A DNA stretch of 37,593 nt, taken from assembly GCA_020053375.1 (NCBI GenBank), contig JAGVNG010000028.1, positions 1 to 37,593 on the forward strand, given 5' to 3'. The position numbers and the translations under genes are program-made. This document shows positions 1 to 8,221 of this stretch, in pieces; positions within the stretch are counted from its first letter, which is position 1, and each line of letters begins with the position of its first letter. Under the pieces are notes generated by a model. The model worked only from the letters and a program-made list of their open reading frames with translations. It was not told the origin of the DNA and ran no database searches. This DNA is from Nanobdellota archaeon. GTDB taxonomy: Archaea > Nanobdellota > Nanobdellia > Pacearchaeales > GW2011-AR1.

Positions 1-51
1 ATGCCAGCATATCGGGGTGCCGCATTTAAAAGCCCAATAAATTGCATATAA

Positions 52-120
52 GATATTTTTAACAGCATAATTAACTTTATTAACGATTTGTAATTATATC
101 TTTGATGGGAAGGACGATGG
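52..120 (+). repeat. Copy R1 of the ~60-75 bp repeat flanking the TA modules
   Basis: gatatttttaacagcataattaactttattaacgatttgtaattatatctttgATGGGAAGGACGATGGAGG; aligned by eye with R2, R3 and R4. Confidence 0.85.
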
Positions 121-151
121 AGGAACTGAAAAGGGAATATTTATAAATGGT

Positions 152-173
152 ATATTACTCATATGAGTAATAT
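152..173. promoter_or_regulatory. Perfect 22-bp palindrome ATATTACTCATATGAGTAATAT over the start codon of the MNT gene; candidate autoregulatory operator
   Basis: Exact self-reverse-complement; TATA-like ttataaatgg just upstream (~141). Confidence 0.75.
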
Positions 174-729
174 GTTACTTAATGAGAACAAATTTAGGGT
201 TTTGAGCGAATTCTCTGGGAATTATTCTGGAAGGGTATATGGTCGAGATATTTCAAAAAAACTTCGAATGAATCAAAAAACGGTTTCTAATGTCTTAAAT
301 GAACTTGAGGGAGATCATATACTTAAATTTACCCAGGAAGGCAAAAACAAATATTATTACTTCAATCAATTTTATTCTTATATGAAGGAAATAATCAAGA
401 TAATAGAAATTCAAAGAAAAATCATCTTTCTTGAAAAGTATAAAAAATTAAAAGAACTCTTTTTAAAATTAGAAGAGCGAAGCGGCGGATTGCTGATTGT
501 TTTTGGAAGCTACGCAAATTTTAGTGCAAATGAAAAATCTGATATAGACATTTTTATTTTAGGAGATATAAAAGATATTTGGGATTTGGAGGAACTTTAT
601 AATATAAAAATTAATATTATAAAAACAAATAAAGAAAAGTTTGATAAAAAGGAGCATATCATCAAAGAAATAATTAAAAATCATATTATACTTAAAGGAG
701 AGGAGAGTTTCATTGAATTAATATGGTAA
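163..729 (+). CDS. HTH + MNT nucleotidyltransferase (antitoxin-like), MNT/HEPN module 1
   Basis: N-terminal wHTH-like region; GSYANFSANEKSDIDIFIL matches the GSxxxG/S...SDIDI nucleotidyltransferase signature. Confidence 0.85.
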   Translation: MSNMLLNENKFRVLSEFSGNYSGRVYGRDISKKLRMNQKTVSNVLNELEGDHILKFTQEGKNKYYYFNQFYSYMKEIIKIIEIQRKIIFLEKYKKLKELFLKLEERSGGLLIVFGSYANFSANEKSDIDIFILGDIKDIWDLEELYNIKINIIKTNKEKFDKKEHIIKEIIKNHIILKGEESFIELIW

Positions 730-1202
730 GCTTGAAATGGTGTTGTGGACAAAATGGCGGAATAAAATTGATTGAGCCTAATGATAATCTTGCTAAAAGT
801 TATTTGAAAATGGCCGAGGATTCTCTTGGAACGATGAATAGGGAAAGAAAATATAATCAGACATTTGCAATTTCTGCCTGCTATTATTCAATGTATTATT
901 CATTATATGCCATATGCGTGAAAATTGGAGTTAAATGTGAGATTCATTCCTGCACCATTGAATTTATGAAAAAACTATTAAACAATTTTTATTTGGAAGA
1001 GGATTTCAAAATTATTAAAAAAGCATTTGACCTTAGGAATATTGCCCAATATTATGCTGATAAGATTATTTTAAAAAAAGATTCCGATTATATAATGGAG
1101 ACAGCACCTTTATTTATTGATAAATCTAGGGAAATCTTAGCCAAAATTAATGAGATAGATATAAGAGAAATTAAAGGGAAATTGGAAGATTTGAAGAAAT
1201 AA
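723..1202 (+). CDS. HEPN-domain protein (UPF0332-like), partner of the upstream MNT gene; exact start uncertain
   Basis: Helical; AISACYYSMYYSLYAI and LRNIAQYYAD (HEPN-like R-x(4-5)-Y); overlaps MNT ORF by 7 nt. Confidence 0.75.
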   Translation: MVSLKWCCGQNGGIKLIEPNDNLAKSYLKMAEDSLGTMNRERKYNQTFAISACYYSMYYSLYAICVKIGVKCEIHSCTIEFMKKLLNNFYLEEDFKIIKKAFDLRNIAQYYADKIILKKDSDYIMETAPLFIDKSREILAKINEIDIREIKGKLEDLKK

Positions 1203-1253
1203 TCCAACAGAAATCTCATTATCCGATAATCTATGCATGATAACTTTAATATT

Positions 1254-1325
1254 AATAACAGCATAATTAACTTTATTAACGATTTGCAATTATATTCTTA
1301 ATGAGCAGGATGATGGGAAAATAGG
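1254..1325 (+). repeat. Copy R2 of the TA-flanking repeat
   Basis: taacagcataattaactttattaacgatttgcaattatattcttaATGAGCAGGATGATGGGAAAATAGG. Confidence 0.85.
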
Positions 1326-1365
1326 AAAAGAAAGACATATAAACTTAGGTTATTATCCATAAACT

Positions 1366-1914
1366 ATGGTAAATATGTATAAACAAGAGTTAACTATTCT
1401 CCAGCAGGAAATATTAGCTATGTTGTTTACAAAGTCAGGAAAATCCTTAAATCAAAGAGGAATTGCGCTCCTTTTAGGAGTTAGCGCTCCTGCTGTTTTC
1501 AAGGCACTCCCAAAATTGGAAAATGAGAATTTGATAGTTGTAAGACAGGACAGGGAATCCCGGAGATGGTCTATAGAATTAAATAGAGACAATTATAAGG
1601 TTATTCAGTTAAAGAGAGTTGACAATTTAAGAAAAATTTATGCATCGGGATTAGCAGACTTCTTGGAAAAGGAATTTGCAGGAGCAACAATAATCCTCTT
1701 TGGAAGCTATGCTAGAGGAGAGGATACAGTGACTTCTGATATAGACATTGCGATAATTGGAAGAAAGAAAAAAGAAACTGATTTTGGCAATTTTAACAAG
1801 ATGCTGGAAAGGGAAATAATTATTAATTTTTATCCCTCTTTTAAAGAAATTCATAAGCATTTAATGGAAAATATTCTTAATGGAATTATTCTGACGGGAG
1901 GGGTTGAGTTATAA
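1366..1914 (+). CDS. HTH + MNT nucleotidyltransferase, MNT/HEPN module 2
   Basis: HTH region (NQRGIALLLGVSAPAVFKALPKLENENLI) plus GSYARGEDTVTSDIDIAIIG. Confidence 0.85.
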   Translation: MVNMYKQELTILQQEILAMLFTKSGKSLNQRGIALLLGVSAPAVFKALPKLENENLIVVRQDRESRRWSIELNRDNYKVIQLKRVDNLRKIYASGLADFLEKEFAGATIILFGSYARGEDTVTSDIDIAIIGRKKKETDFGNFNKMLEREIIINFYPSFKEIHKHLMENILNGIILTGGVEL

Positions 1915-2357
1915 TGGATTCGAAAAAATTTGAGGAATTTGTTCAATTAGGGATTGTTAAAAAGCAAAATCCTAATAAATCACGGGCAAAATTTCTTATT
2001 GTAGAATCTGAAAAAGACTATACATATTTGCTTAAACTGATAAAAACAATGGGAATTGACAATGATAACGCAAATTCCATTATAAAACTCTGTTATGATA
2101 TAATTATGGAACTTGTAAGAGCTAAAATGCTTCTTGGAGGATTGAATGCTTTTGGCTTAAAAGCACATGAGGCAGAAGTTTCTTATGTGGGGGTTCTTGG
2201 ATTTGCACAGGCAGATATTGTATTTCTAGACCAAATGAGATTTTTTAGAAATGGGATGCTATACTATGGAACAATGCTTGACGAAGAATATGCCGAAAAA
2301 GTAGTGGAATTTACAAGGAAAATATACTCCAAGTTAAGAAAAATTCTTGAGAATTAA
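1914..2357 (+). CDS. HEPN-domain protein, partner of module 2
   Basis: Start overlaps the stop of the MNT gene; RFFRNGMLYYG HEPN-like motif. Confidence 0.75.
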   Translation: MDSKKFEEFVQLGIVKKQNPNKSRAKFLIVESEKDYTYLLKLIKTMGIDNDNANSIIKLCYDIIMELVRAKMLLGGLNAFGLKAHEAEVSYVGVLGFAQADIVFLDQMRFFRNGMLYYGTMLDEEYAEKVVEFTRKIYSKLRKILEN

Positions 2358-2381
2358 TTTGAGGCAGCCGCTTCAATATCT

Positions 2382-2435
2382 CTGATAGCATAATTAACTT
2401 TATTAACGATTTGTAATTATATTTATGATGGACAT
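2382..2435 (+). repeat. Copy R3 (shorter) of the TA-flanking repeat
   Basis: gatagcataattaactttattaacgatttgtaattatatttATGATGGAC. Confidence 0.85.
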
Positions 2436-2637
2436 TAACAGCAATTAGTTGAAATCTTTTTTGTTATTCATAAACTGTTCTCTGGGATAGGAATGGTCCC
2501 GTGCAACACAAAATTCTTTCGTGCCTCAATTTAATCTGCTTCTTTACTATTTATATATCTTTCTAGTAATAAAGAAACATTTATAAACTCCCCAACGTTT
2601 ATATAGAAACACAACAATATGACTAATCCCAATTAAA

Positions 2638-3252
2638 ATGAAAAAAACAGAAGAAGTATATAGGGAAATTCTCTTCAGGGCAATGGAGAAAAATGAATTC
2701 ATTCTTACACAGTCAGAGCTGTCAAAAAAACTTAATATTTCCCTGAGTATCATTAATCTTGCGGTGAAAAAATTAGATTCAATTGGCGCATTAAAAATTC
2801 AGCAAAGAAGCTTTCATACCCTTGACATAAAAAAAATTCTTTATTTGTGGGCTTCAGTCAGAAATTTAAGCAAGGATATAATTTTTCAGGCAAGAATTGA
2901 AGCCCCTGTCAGAGAGATAGAAAGAGTTCTCCCAAATATTTTTTATACTGCTTATAGCGCGTATAAATTCAGATTTAAGGATATTCCCGCAGATTATTCC
3001 GAGATATATGTTTATGGAGATGAAAAGGATTTGGAGATAATTAAAAAGAGGATATCAGATTTAAAAGTTTCATTGGAAAAACCAGAAATAAAGCCTAATT
3101 TTTTTGTTTTAAAAAAAGATATTTCATTGAATTTATATGCAGAAATTCCTCTTGGCCAAATTTTTGTTGATTTATGGAATCTAAAAGAGTGGTACGCAAA
3201 GGATTTTATAAATGCATTTGAAAACCATATTGGAGGTAAAATATCTAAATAA
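2638..3252 (+). CDS. AbiEi-like wHTH antitoxin (type IV TA-like)
   Basis: N-terminal wHTH (LTQSELSKKLNISLSIINLAVKKLDSIGAL) directly before an AbiEii-like nucleotidyltransferase. Confidence 0.6.
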   Translation: MKKTEEVYREILFRAMEKNEFILTQSELSKKLNISLSIINLAVKKLDSIGALKIQQRSFHTLDIKKILYLWASVRNLSKDIIFQARIEAPVREIERVLPNIFYTAYSAYKFRFKDIPADYSEIYVYGDEKDLEIIKKRISDLKVSLEKPEIKPNFFVLKKDISLNLYAEIPLGQIFVDLWNLKEWYAKDFINAFENHIGGKISK

Positions 3253-3262
3253 AAAATTAAAA

Positions 3263-3874
3263 ATGGAGTTTTGGAATTCACAATTAACTGAAAAAAGCTG
3301 GAAATTGCTTCAAGAGTTGAGGAAAAAATATAATTTTATTCTTATAGGAGGGTGGGCCACTTATTTATGGACAAGGCAACAAAAATCCAAAGACATAGAT
3401 ATTGTCGTGGAAATAAAAGAATTGCAGAAATTAAAAAATGAGAACTTGTCAAAAAACTATAATTTAAAAAAATACGAAGTAAAATCCGATGAAATTGATG
3501 TTGATATTTATGTTTCTTATTTTTCAAAGCTTACGATTGCTCCAGAAAATTTAAAAAAGTACATTAAAAAAATTGAAGGATTCAATGTTGTTTCCCCAGA
3601 GGCTTTAATAATTTTAAAACAGGGAGCTTATAAAGACAGAAAAAATTCTATTAAAGGGGAAAAGGATAAAATAGATATCTTATCCCTGCTGCTTTTTTCT
3701 GGGGTTGACATTAAGGCATACAGATCCATCTTGAAGGAATATTCTTTGGATTATTATGCCAAAAATCTGAGGGACTTATTAAAAAACTTTAAAGATTACA
3801 CGGCTTTAAATTTAACGCCACAGGAATTTAAATTTAAGAAAAAAACAATGCGGGAACAATTCAAGAAATCCTGA
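3263..3874 (+). CDS. AbiEii-like nucleotidyltransferase toxin; ATG at 3263 preferred over 3212
   Basis: FILIGGWATYLWTRQQKSKDIDIVV nucleotidyltransferase core and second acidic motif EIDVDIYV. Confidence 0.7.
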   Translation: MEFWNSQLTEKSWKLLQELRKKYNFILIGGWATYLWTRQQKSKDIDIVVEIKELQKLKNENLSKNYNLKKYEVKSDEIDVDIYVSYFSKLTIAPENLKKYIKKIEGFNVVSPEALIILKQGAYKDRKNSIKGEKDKIDILSLLLFSGVDIKAYRSILKEYSLDYYAKNLRDLLKNFKDYTALNLTPQEFKFKKKTMREQFKKS

Positions 3875-3950
3875 TATTTTTAACACCATAATTAACTTTA
3901 ATAAGGATTTGGGATTATATTCCTAATGAGCAGGAGGACTGGAAAACAGG
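3872..3950 (+). repeat. Copy R4 of the TA-flanking repeat, comprising the upstream region and first codons of the 3926 gene
   Basis: gatatttttaacaccataattaactttaataaggatttgggattatattcctaATGAGCAGGAGGACTGGAAAACAGG. Confidence 0.85.
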
Positions 3951-5077
3951 GGGATATTAATGATAAGGATAATACAAAGGAGTTTAAGATTAATGAAGGA
4001 AGTTTTTTATTAACCCTAATTGTCTCGGCTGTTTTGGTGATTTTTTCTGTGAATCTTGTTTCTTCCGATGTCATATCCATAAACTCTGGCGGAAGCGAGC
4101 AGATAATAATAAATCCTGACACGAATATAGAAGGATTTTTTACAGGGGATGTTTACAATCCTGTCTGCGGCAATGGAGTAATTGATACGGGGACTGGAGA
4201 AACCTGTGATGATGGAAATACTGTTAGCGGAGACGGATGCTCTGCAATATGCGCAACAGAGACAACAGGAGGGACGGGAGGGACAGGAGGGGCGGGCGGC
4301 GGAGGCGGCGGAGGTGCCGTCACGACCACTGGCATTACGGTTACACCAACGCAATTTACAGTTAGTCTGGCGGTGAATACAAACATCCAAGATATAATCA
4401 CAATAACCAATTCAGGCGCATCTGCAACAACTATTACTGTCTCACAGAGCATGTTCGACGGCAATTCAAATCCTGTTGACATGATTTTAATTAACACTAC
4501 TGCATTTATCCTTAATGCTAGCCAAACAATGCAGCTTCCGGTTACATTTATTGCAGGCAAGGACACTGGTATATTTACTGGAAACATACGAATAGGAGGT
4601 GTGTTAATTCCCGTGTCTATAAATGTAAAGACAGCCCTTCTGCTATTTGACTCAAACATTGTTGTGTTGAACAAGGATTATATTGTAGTCAAAGGAGATG
4701 ACCTTCTAACAAGAGTTAATCTGATACCATTGGGAGACAAGGAGAGGCTGGATGTGACTCTGGATTACACAATAAGGGATTACACCGGGAAAATATATCT
4801 GACACAAAAAGAAACCTTATTGATTCAGAACAGAATTGACTTTGATAGGAACTTTGGCACTGGGAACTTGCCTATTGGCAAGTATGTTGTTGGATTGGAA
4901 CTGAAGTATCCCGGAGGAGTTGCTCCATCAAGCGCGCACTTTGAGGTTGTAACCAGGACGCCAATCACATTTGGAACAATAGTCTTATGGTTGGTAATAT
5001 TCATAATAATCTTGGCAATGATTATAATAATAATTATAATATACAGAAGAAGAAAGAAGGAAAGGAGAGAAGAATGA
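3926..5077 (+). CDS. Membrane-anchored surface protein with Myxococcus-type Cys-rich repeat, Gly-rich linker and C-terminal TM anchor
   Basis: N-terminal hydrophobic segment; CGNGVIDTGTGETCDDGNTVSGDGCSAIC; TGGTGGTGGAGGGGGGG; C-terminal TM + RRRKKERREE. Confidence 0.75.
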   Translation: MSRRTGKQGDINDKDNTKEFKINEGSFLLTLIVSAVLVIFSVNLVSSDVISINSGGSEQIIINPDTNIEGFFTGDVYNPVCGNGVIDTGTGETCDDGNTVSGDGCSAICATETTGGTGGTGGAGGGGGGGAVTTTGITVTPTQFTVSLAVNTNIQDIITITNSGASATTITVSQSMFDGNSNPVDMILINTTAFILNASQTMQLPVTFIAGKDTGIFTGNIRIGGVLIPVSINVKTALLLFDSNIVVLNKDYIVVKGDDLLTRVNLIPLGDKERLDVTLDYTIRDYTGKIYLTQKETLLIQNRIDFDRNFGTGNLPIGKYVVGLELKYPGGVAPSSAHFEVVTRTPITFGTIVLWLVIFIIILAMIIIIIIIYRRRKKERREE

Positions 5078-5173
5078 AAACGTCCAGGCTTGGCCGTTTT
5101 GAAGGAGGAGGAAGAATAACTGTTTGAAAGGATAAAAAGAGTTTCTTAATGAATTAGAAAAGTTTAAATATGG

Positions 5174-5189
5174 GTAAGATATATCTTAC
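5174..5189. promoter_or_regulatory. Perfect 16-bp palindrome GTAAGATATATCTTAC upstream of AbrB-like antitoxin; candidate operator
   Basis: Exact self-reverse-complement next to a TATA-like box. Confidence 0.7.
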
Positions 5190-5191
5190 TT

Positions 5192-5461
5192 ATGGTAGAA
5201 GTAGATATAACAAGACTTAGTTCAAAGGGACAGGTAGTAATACCTTTGGAGATGAGAAAGGGATTTAAAGAAGGAGAAAAACTTATGATAATAAAATTCC
5301 ATGATAAAATTATTCTAAAGAAAGCCAGCGGAATGGATAAACAGTTCAAAGATGACTTTGAATTTGCAAGAAGAACAGAAGAAGCCAGAAAGAGAATTGA
5401 AGATGGAGAATATATTAGCATTGATTCTGAAAATATCTATGAAGAAATGATGAAATGGTAG
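5192..5461 (+). CDS. AbrB/SpoVT-family DNA-binding antitoxin
   Basis: ITRLSSKGQVVIPLEMRKGFKEGEKLMII is the canonical AbrB swapped-hairpin motif. Confidence 0.85.
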   Translation: MVEVDITRLSSKGQVVIPLEMRKGFKEGEKLMIIKFHDKIILKKASGMDKQFKDDFEFARRTEEARKRIEDGEYISIDSENIYEEMMKW

Positions 5462-5700
5462 AAATACGTTTTGATAAAAAATTCACAAATATTTTTTCTA
5501 AGTTGGATGATTTTATAAAGCAAAAAGTTGCAAATCAAATTAAAAAAATTTCAGAAAATCCAGAGATAGGTAAGCCAATGAGATATAACAGAAAGGGAAC
5601 ACGTGAATTATATGTTAAGCCTTTTAGATTATCATATGAATATTTAAAAGATAAAAAGTATGTCTATATTTTGGATTTATATCATAAAAAGAAACAATAA
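5455..5700 (+). CDS. RelE/ParE-family mRNA interferase-like toxin
   Basis: Small basic protein; GTRELYVKPFRLSYEYLKDKKYVYILDLYHKKKQ; overlaps AbrB gene by 7 nt. Confidence 0.8.
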   Translation: MVEIRFDKKFTNIFSKLDDFIKQKVANQIKKISENPEIGKPMRYNRKGTRELYVKPFRLSYEYLKDKKYVYILDLYHKKKQ

Positions 5701-5711
5701 TCTTCAATAAA

Positions 5712-5795
5712 ATGCTGATAGGACTTGTTGGAAATGGGGATTTCTTGGAAAGAAATCCTACAATGGCAAAGAAAGGAGAGTATAAAATATGTTGA
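5712..5795 (+). pseudogene. Mini-ORF beginning with a second copy of the YchF N-terminus (MLIGLVGN...), stop overlapping the real ychF ATG
   Basis: ATGCTGATAGGACTTGTTGGAAAT versus ATGTTGATTGGATTAGTTGGAAAA at 5789. Confidence 0.7.
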
Positions 5796-6970
5796 TTGGA
5801 TTAGTTGGAAAACCATCTGTCGGAAAAAGCACATTCTTCAAGGCAGCGACCTTAGCAGAAGTTGAAATAGCTTCTTATCCCTTCACAACCATAAAAGCAA
5901 ATCATGGAGTAGGATATGTGAAGGTTGATTGTATAGACAAGGAATTCAAGACAAAATGCAATCCTAATCACGGATTTTGCATAAATTCTCACAGATTTGT
6001 TCCTGTTGATTTGATGGATGTTGCTGGGCTTGTGCAAGGAGCATCAGAGGGCAAGGGGCTTGGGAACAAATTTCTGGATGATTTAAGACAGGCGGATATT
6101 TTCATTCATATTGTTGATGCTTCTGGCACAACAGATGCAGGCGGGAAACAGACATCTGGATATGACCCTTGCAATGATGTTATTTTCCTAGAGGATGAAT
6201 TAAACAAATGGTTTAACAACATAATGATAAAAGTATGGAAAAGCTTTGCAAGAAAGGCAGAGTCAGAAAACATCAATTTTTCAGAAGCTGTTGCAAAGCA
6301 GTTTTCTGGATTAAAGGTAAAGGAAGACGATGTCAAGCAGGTTTTGTTAAAATTAAATTTCACCAAGAAACCATCCCAATGGACCGCACAGGAAGTAATG
6401 CGGTTCTCTTCAGAACTGAGAAAATACAGCAAGCCAATGATAATTGCGGCCAATAAGTGCGACATTGGAGACGCTTCGAGGAATATAAAGAAAATGCAAG
6501 ATAGATTTCCTGATTATATGATATATCCCTGTTCTGCTGATTCAGAGCTTGCATTGAGAGAAGCCTCAAAAGTGGGGATTATTGATTATGTTCCTGGAGA
6601 AGATAATTTTAAGATTATTGGTAAGGTAAATGATAAACAAAAAGCTGCGCTTGATAAAATACAAACCGCGGTAATGAATGCGTATGGCGGAACAGGAGTG
6701 CAGGAAGTTTTGAACATGGCTGTTTTTGAGTTTCTCAAGTATGTGGCTATTTTTCCAGCAAGCTCAAGCAAGCTGGCAGACAGCAAGGGAAATATACTGC
6801 CTGATTGTTTTCTGCTTCCTCCTGGTTCTACAGCTTTAGATTTTGCATATTTCCTCCACACTGATTTTGGGAAGAATTTTATTAGAGCAATAGATGCAAG
6901 GACAAAAAAGGCACTTGGAAAAAGTTATGAGTTGAAAAATAGAGATGCACTTGAAATCGTAACTAAATAA
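5789..6970 (+). CDS. ychF: YchF/Obg-related GTPase (archaeal type)
   Basis: GKPSVGKSTFFKAAT (G1), DVAGLVQGASEGKGLGNKFLDDLR (G3), NKCD (G4). Confidence 0.9.
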   Translation: MLIGLVGKPSVGKSTFFKAATLAEVEIASYPFTTIKANHGVGYVKVDCIDKEFKTKCNPNHGFCINSHRFVPVDLMDVAGLVQGASEGKGLGNKFLDDLRQADIFIHIVDASGTTDAGGKQTSGYDPCNDVIFLEDELNKWFNNIMIKVWKSFARKAESENINFSEAVAKQFSGLKVKEDDVKQVLLKLNFTKKPSQWTAQEVMRFSSELRKYSKPMIIAANKCDIGDASRNIKKMQDRFPDYMIYPCSADSELALREASKVGIIDYVPGEDNFKIIGKVNDKQKAALDKIQTAVMNAYGGTGVQEVLNMAVFEFLKYVAIFPASSSKLADSKGNILPDCFLLPPGSTALDFAYFLHTDFGKNFIRAIDARTKKALGKSYELKNRDALEIVTK

Positions 6971-6983
6971 AAAAGAATAAAAA

Positions 6984-7265
6984 ATGAAATGTATAAAATT
7001 AGAAATAAGGAATATTTTATCACAACTAGAAAACTTATCAAAATTAGAAAAATTGTTGCCCAAATTTGAAGGCAGATTGCTTCTTGCCGATATAGACTCT
7101 ATTAAAACTTCATTAAATATGATAAAATATAAAGAAAATAAGAAGTCAATTAATATTTATATTGATATGTTAAAAACAAGTGAGCAAAATTATTGTTATT
7201 ATCAACGTCATCCCGGAGCTAGAGAACTTCTTAGAAAATCCCTCAATATTTTAAGTGAGGCTTAA
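6984..7265 (+). CDS. Hypothetical protein
   Basis: ORF colinear with neighbours. Confidence 0.45.
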   Translation: MKCIKLEIRNILSQLENLSKLEKLLPKFEGRLLLADIDSIKTSLNMIKYKENKKSINIYIDMLKTSEQNYCYYQRHPGARELLRKSLNILSEA

Positions 7266-7354
7266 ATGGCTCCCAGAATGATTTATTAGTTATCAATCTT
7301 TTGCTGAATAAATTTGATAAAACTTATAAGTTAGAGATGCCACATTAACAAAAA

Positions 7355-7864
7355 ATGAAAGAAGAAGGTGTTAAAAGAATTTTGAAAAAGGGAAAAGTTC
7401 ATGTTACAAGAGAGGGAAGTTTTGTATTGCATCTGGCGAAGAAGATTGTTGGATGGATTAAGCCTTATTCGAAGAGAGTGGAAATCGCGGGGAGCATAAG
7501 AAGGAAAGAGAAGAATCCGGTTGATATTGATATTGTTCTGATACCAAAAAACAGAGAAAAGATAGAGGAAATCTTGGAAAAACACGGCAAAAAAGTTCTT
7601 GGCGGAGAAAAGAAGGCTTATTTTAAAATAGATAGGGTTGAAGTTGAAATTTATTATACTGTCCCAGAGGAATGGGGTGCCGCGCTTCTGGCGTATTCAG
7701 GCAAATTTGGTTCTGTAATAGGATTAAGAGTAGTTGCGAGGACAAAAGGACTAAAGTTAAACCAGCACGGACTTTTCAAGGGAGACAAGAGAATTGCAGG
7801 GAGAACAGAGGAGGAGATTTATCATGCATTGGGAAGACCTTGGAAAAAACCGGAGAAGAGATAA
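7355..7864 (+). CDS. Minimal family X DNA polymerase (palm + thumb only)
   Basis: EIAGSIRRKEKNPVDIDIVLIP, VEVEIYYTVPEEWGAALLAYSG, KGLKLNQHGLFKGDKRIAGRTEEEIYHALGRPW; 169 aa. Confidence 0.85.
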   Translation: MKEEGVKRILKKGKVHVTREGSFVLHLAKKIVGWIKPYSKRVEIAGSIRRKEKNPVDIDIVLIPKNREKIEEILEKHGKKVLGGEKKAYFKIDRVEVEIYYTVPEEWGAALLAYSGKFGSVIGLRVVARTKGLKLNQHGLFKGDKRIAGRTEEEIYHALGRPWKKPEKR

Positions 7865-7872
7865 ATATTGAT

Positions 7873-8082
7873 ATGATAATAAAAGTAAAGGCAAAGCCAA
7901 AGTCAAATAGACAGGAAATCATTAAAAAAGACAATGAATATATAATTTATCTGAAATCAGCTCCGGAGAATAACAAGGCAAACATTGAATTGACAAAGTT
8001 ATTGAAAAAATATTTTAACAAGTCAGTTAGTATAAAATCAGGATTAACCTCAAGAAATAAAATTGTTGAAATAAATGATTAA
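7873..8082 (+). CDS. DUF167 (YggU-like) protein
   Basis: IKVKAKPKSNRQEI...YLKSAPENNKANIELTKLLKKYF...SGLTSRNKIVEI. Confidence 0.8.
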   Translation: MIIKVKAKPKSNRQEIIKKDNEYIIYLKSAPENNKANIELTKLLKKYFNKSVSIKSGLTSRNKIVEIND

Positions 8083-8089
8083 AATACAT

Positions 8090-8160
8090 GAAGCAAAATT
8101 GGAATTGTATGTCTTGACGGACTATGAAGCACAATTGGAAGCGTTCGTCCTAGCAGATAA
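8090..8160 (+). repeat. Two decayed partial copies of tRNA-Leu sequence upstream of the intact tRNA
   Basis: 8090 gaagcaaaattggaa; 8126 gaagcacaattggaagcgttcgtcctagcaga versus tRNA gaggcacaattggaagcg...tcctagcaga. Confidence 0.6.
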
Positions 8161-8221
8161 TGATGAAAATAGTGGCATTAAGTATATAAATATTTCTGTT
8201 TATAATTCAGTGCAGAGGTCA

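Noticed and set aside
52-3950. Integron attC-like array around the TA modules
   Set aside because: Repeats lack clear RYYYAAC/GTTRRRY core sites and paired inner arms. The only dyad (ATAATTA...TAATTAT) is AT-rich and weak, and no IntI-like integrase is visible. Cassette-like organisation is reported without claiming an integron.
7672-8082. 136-aa ORF spanning PolX 3' end and DUF167
   Set aside because: The N-terminal half is an out-of-frame reading of PolX; only the segment from 7873 matches DUF167.
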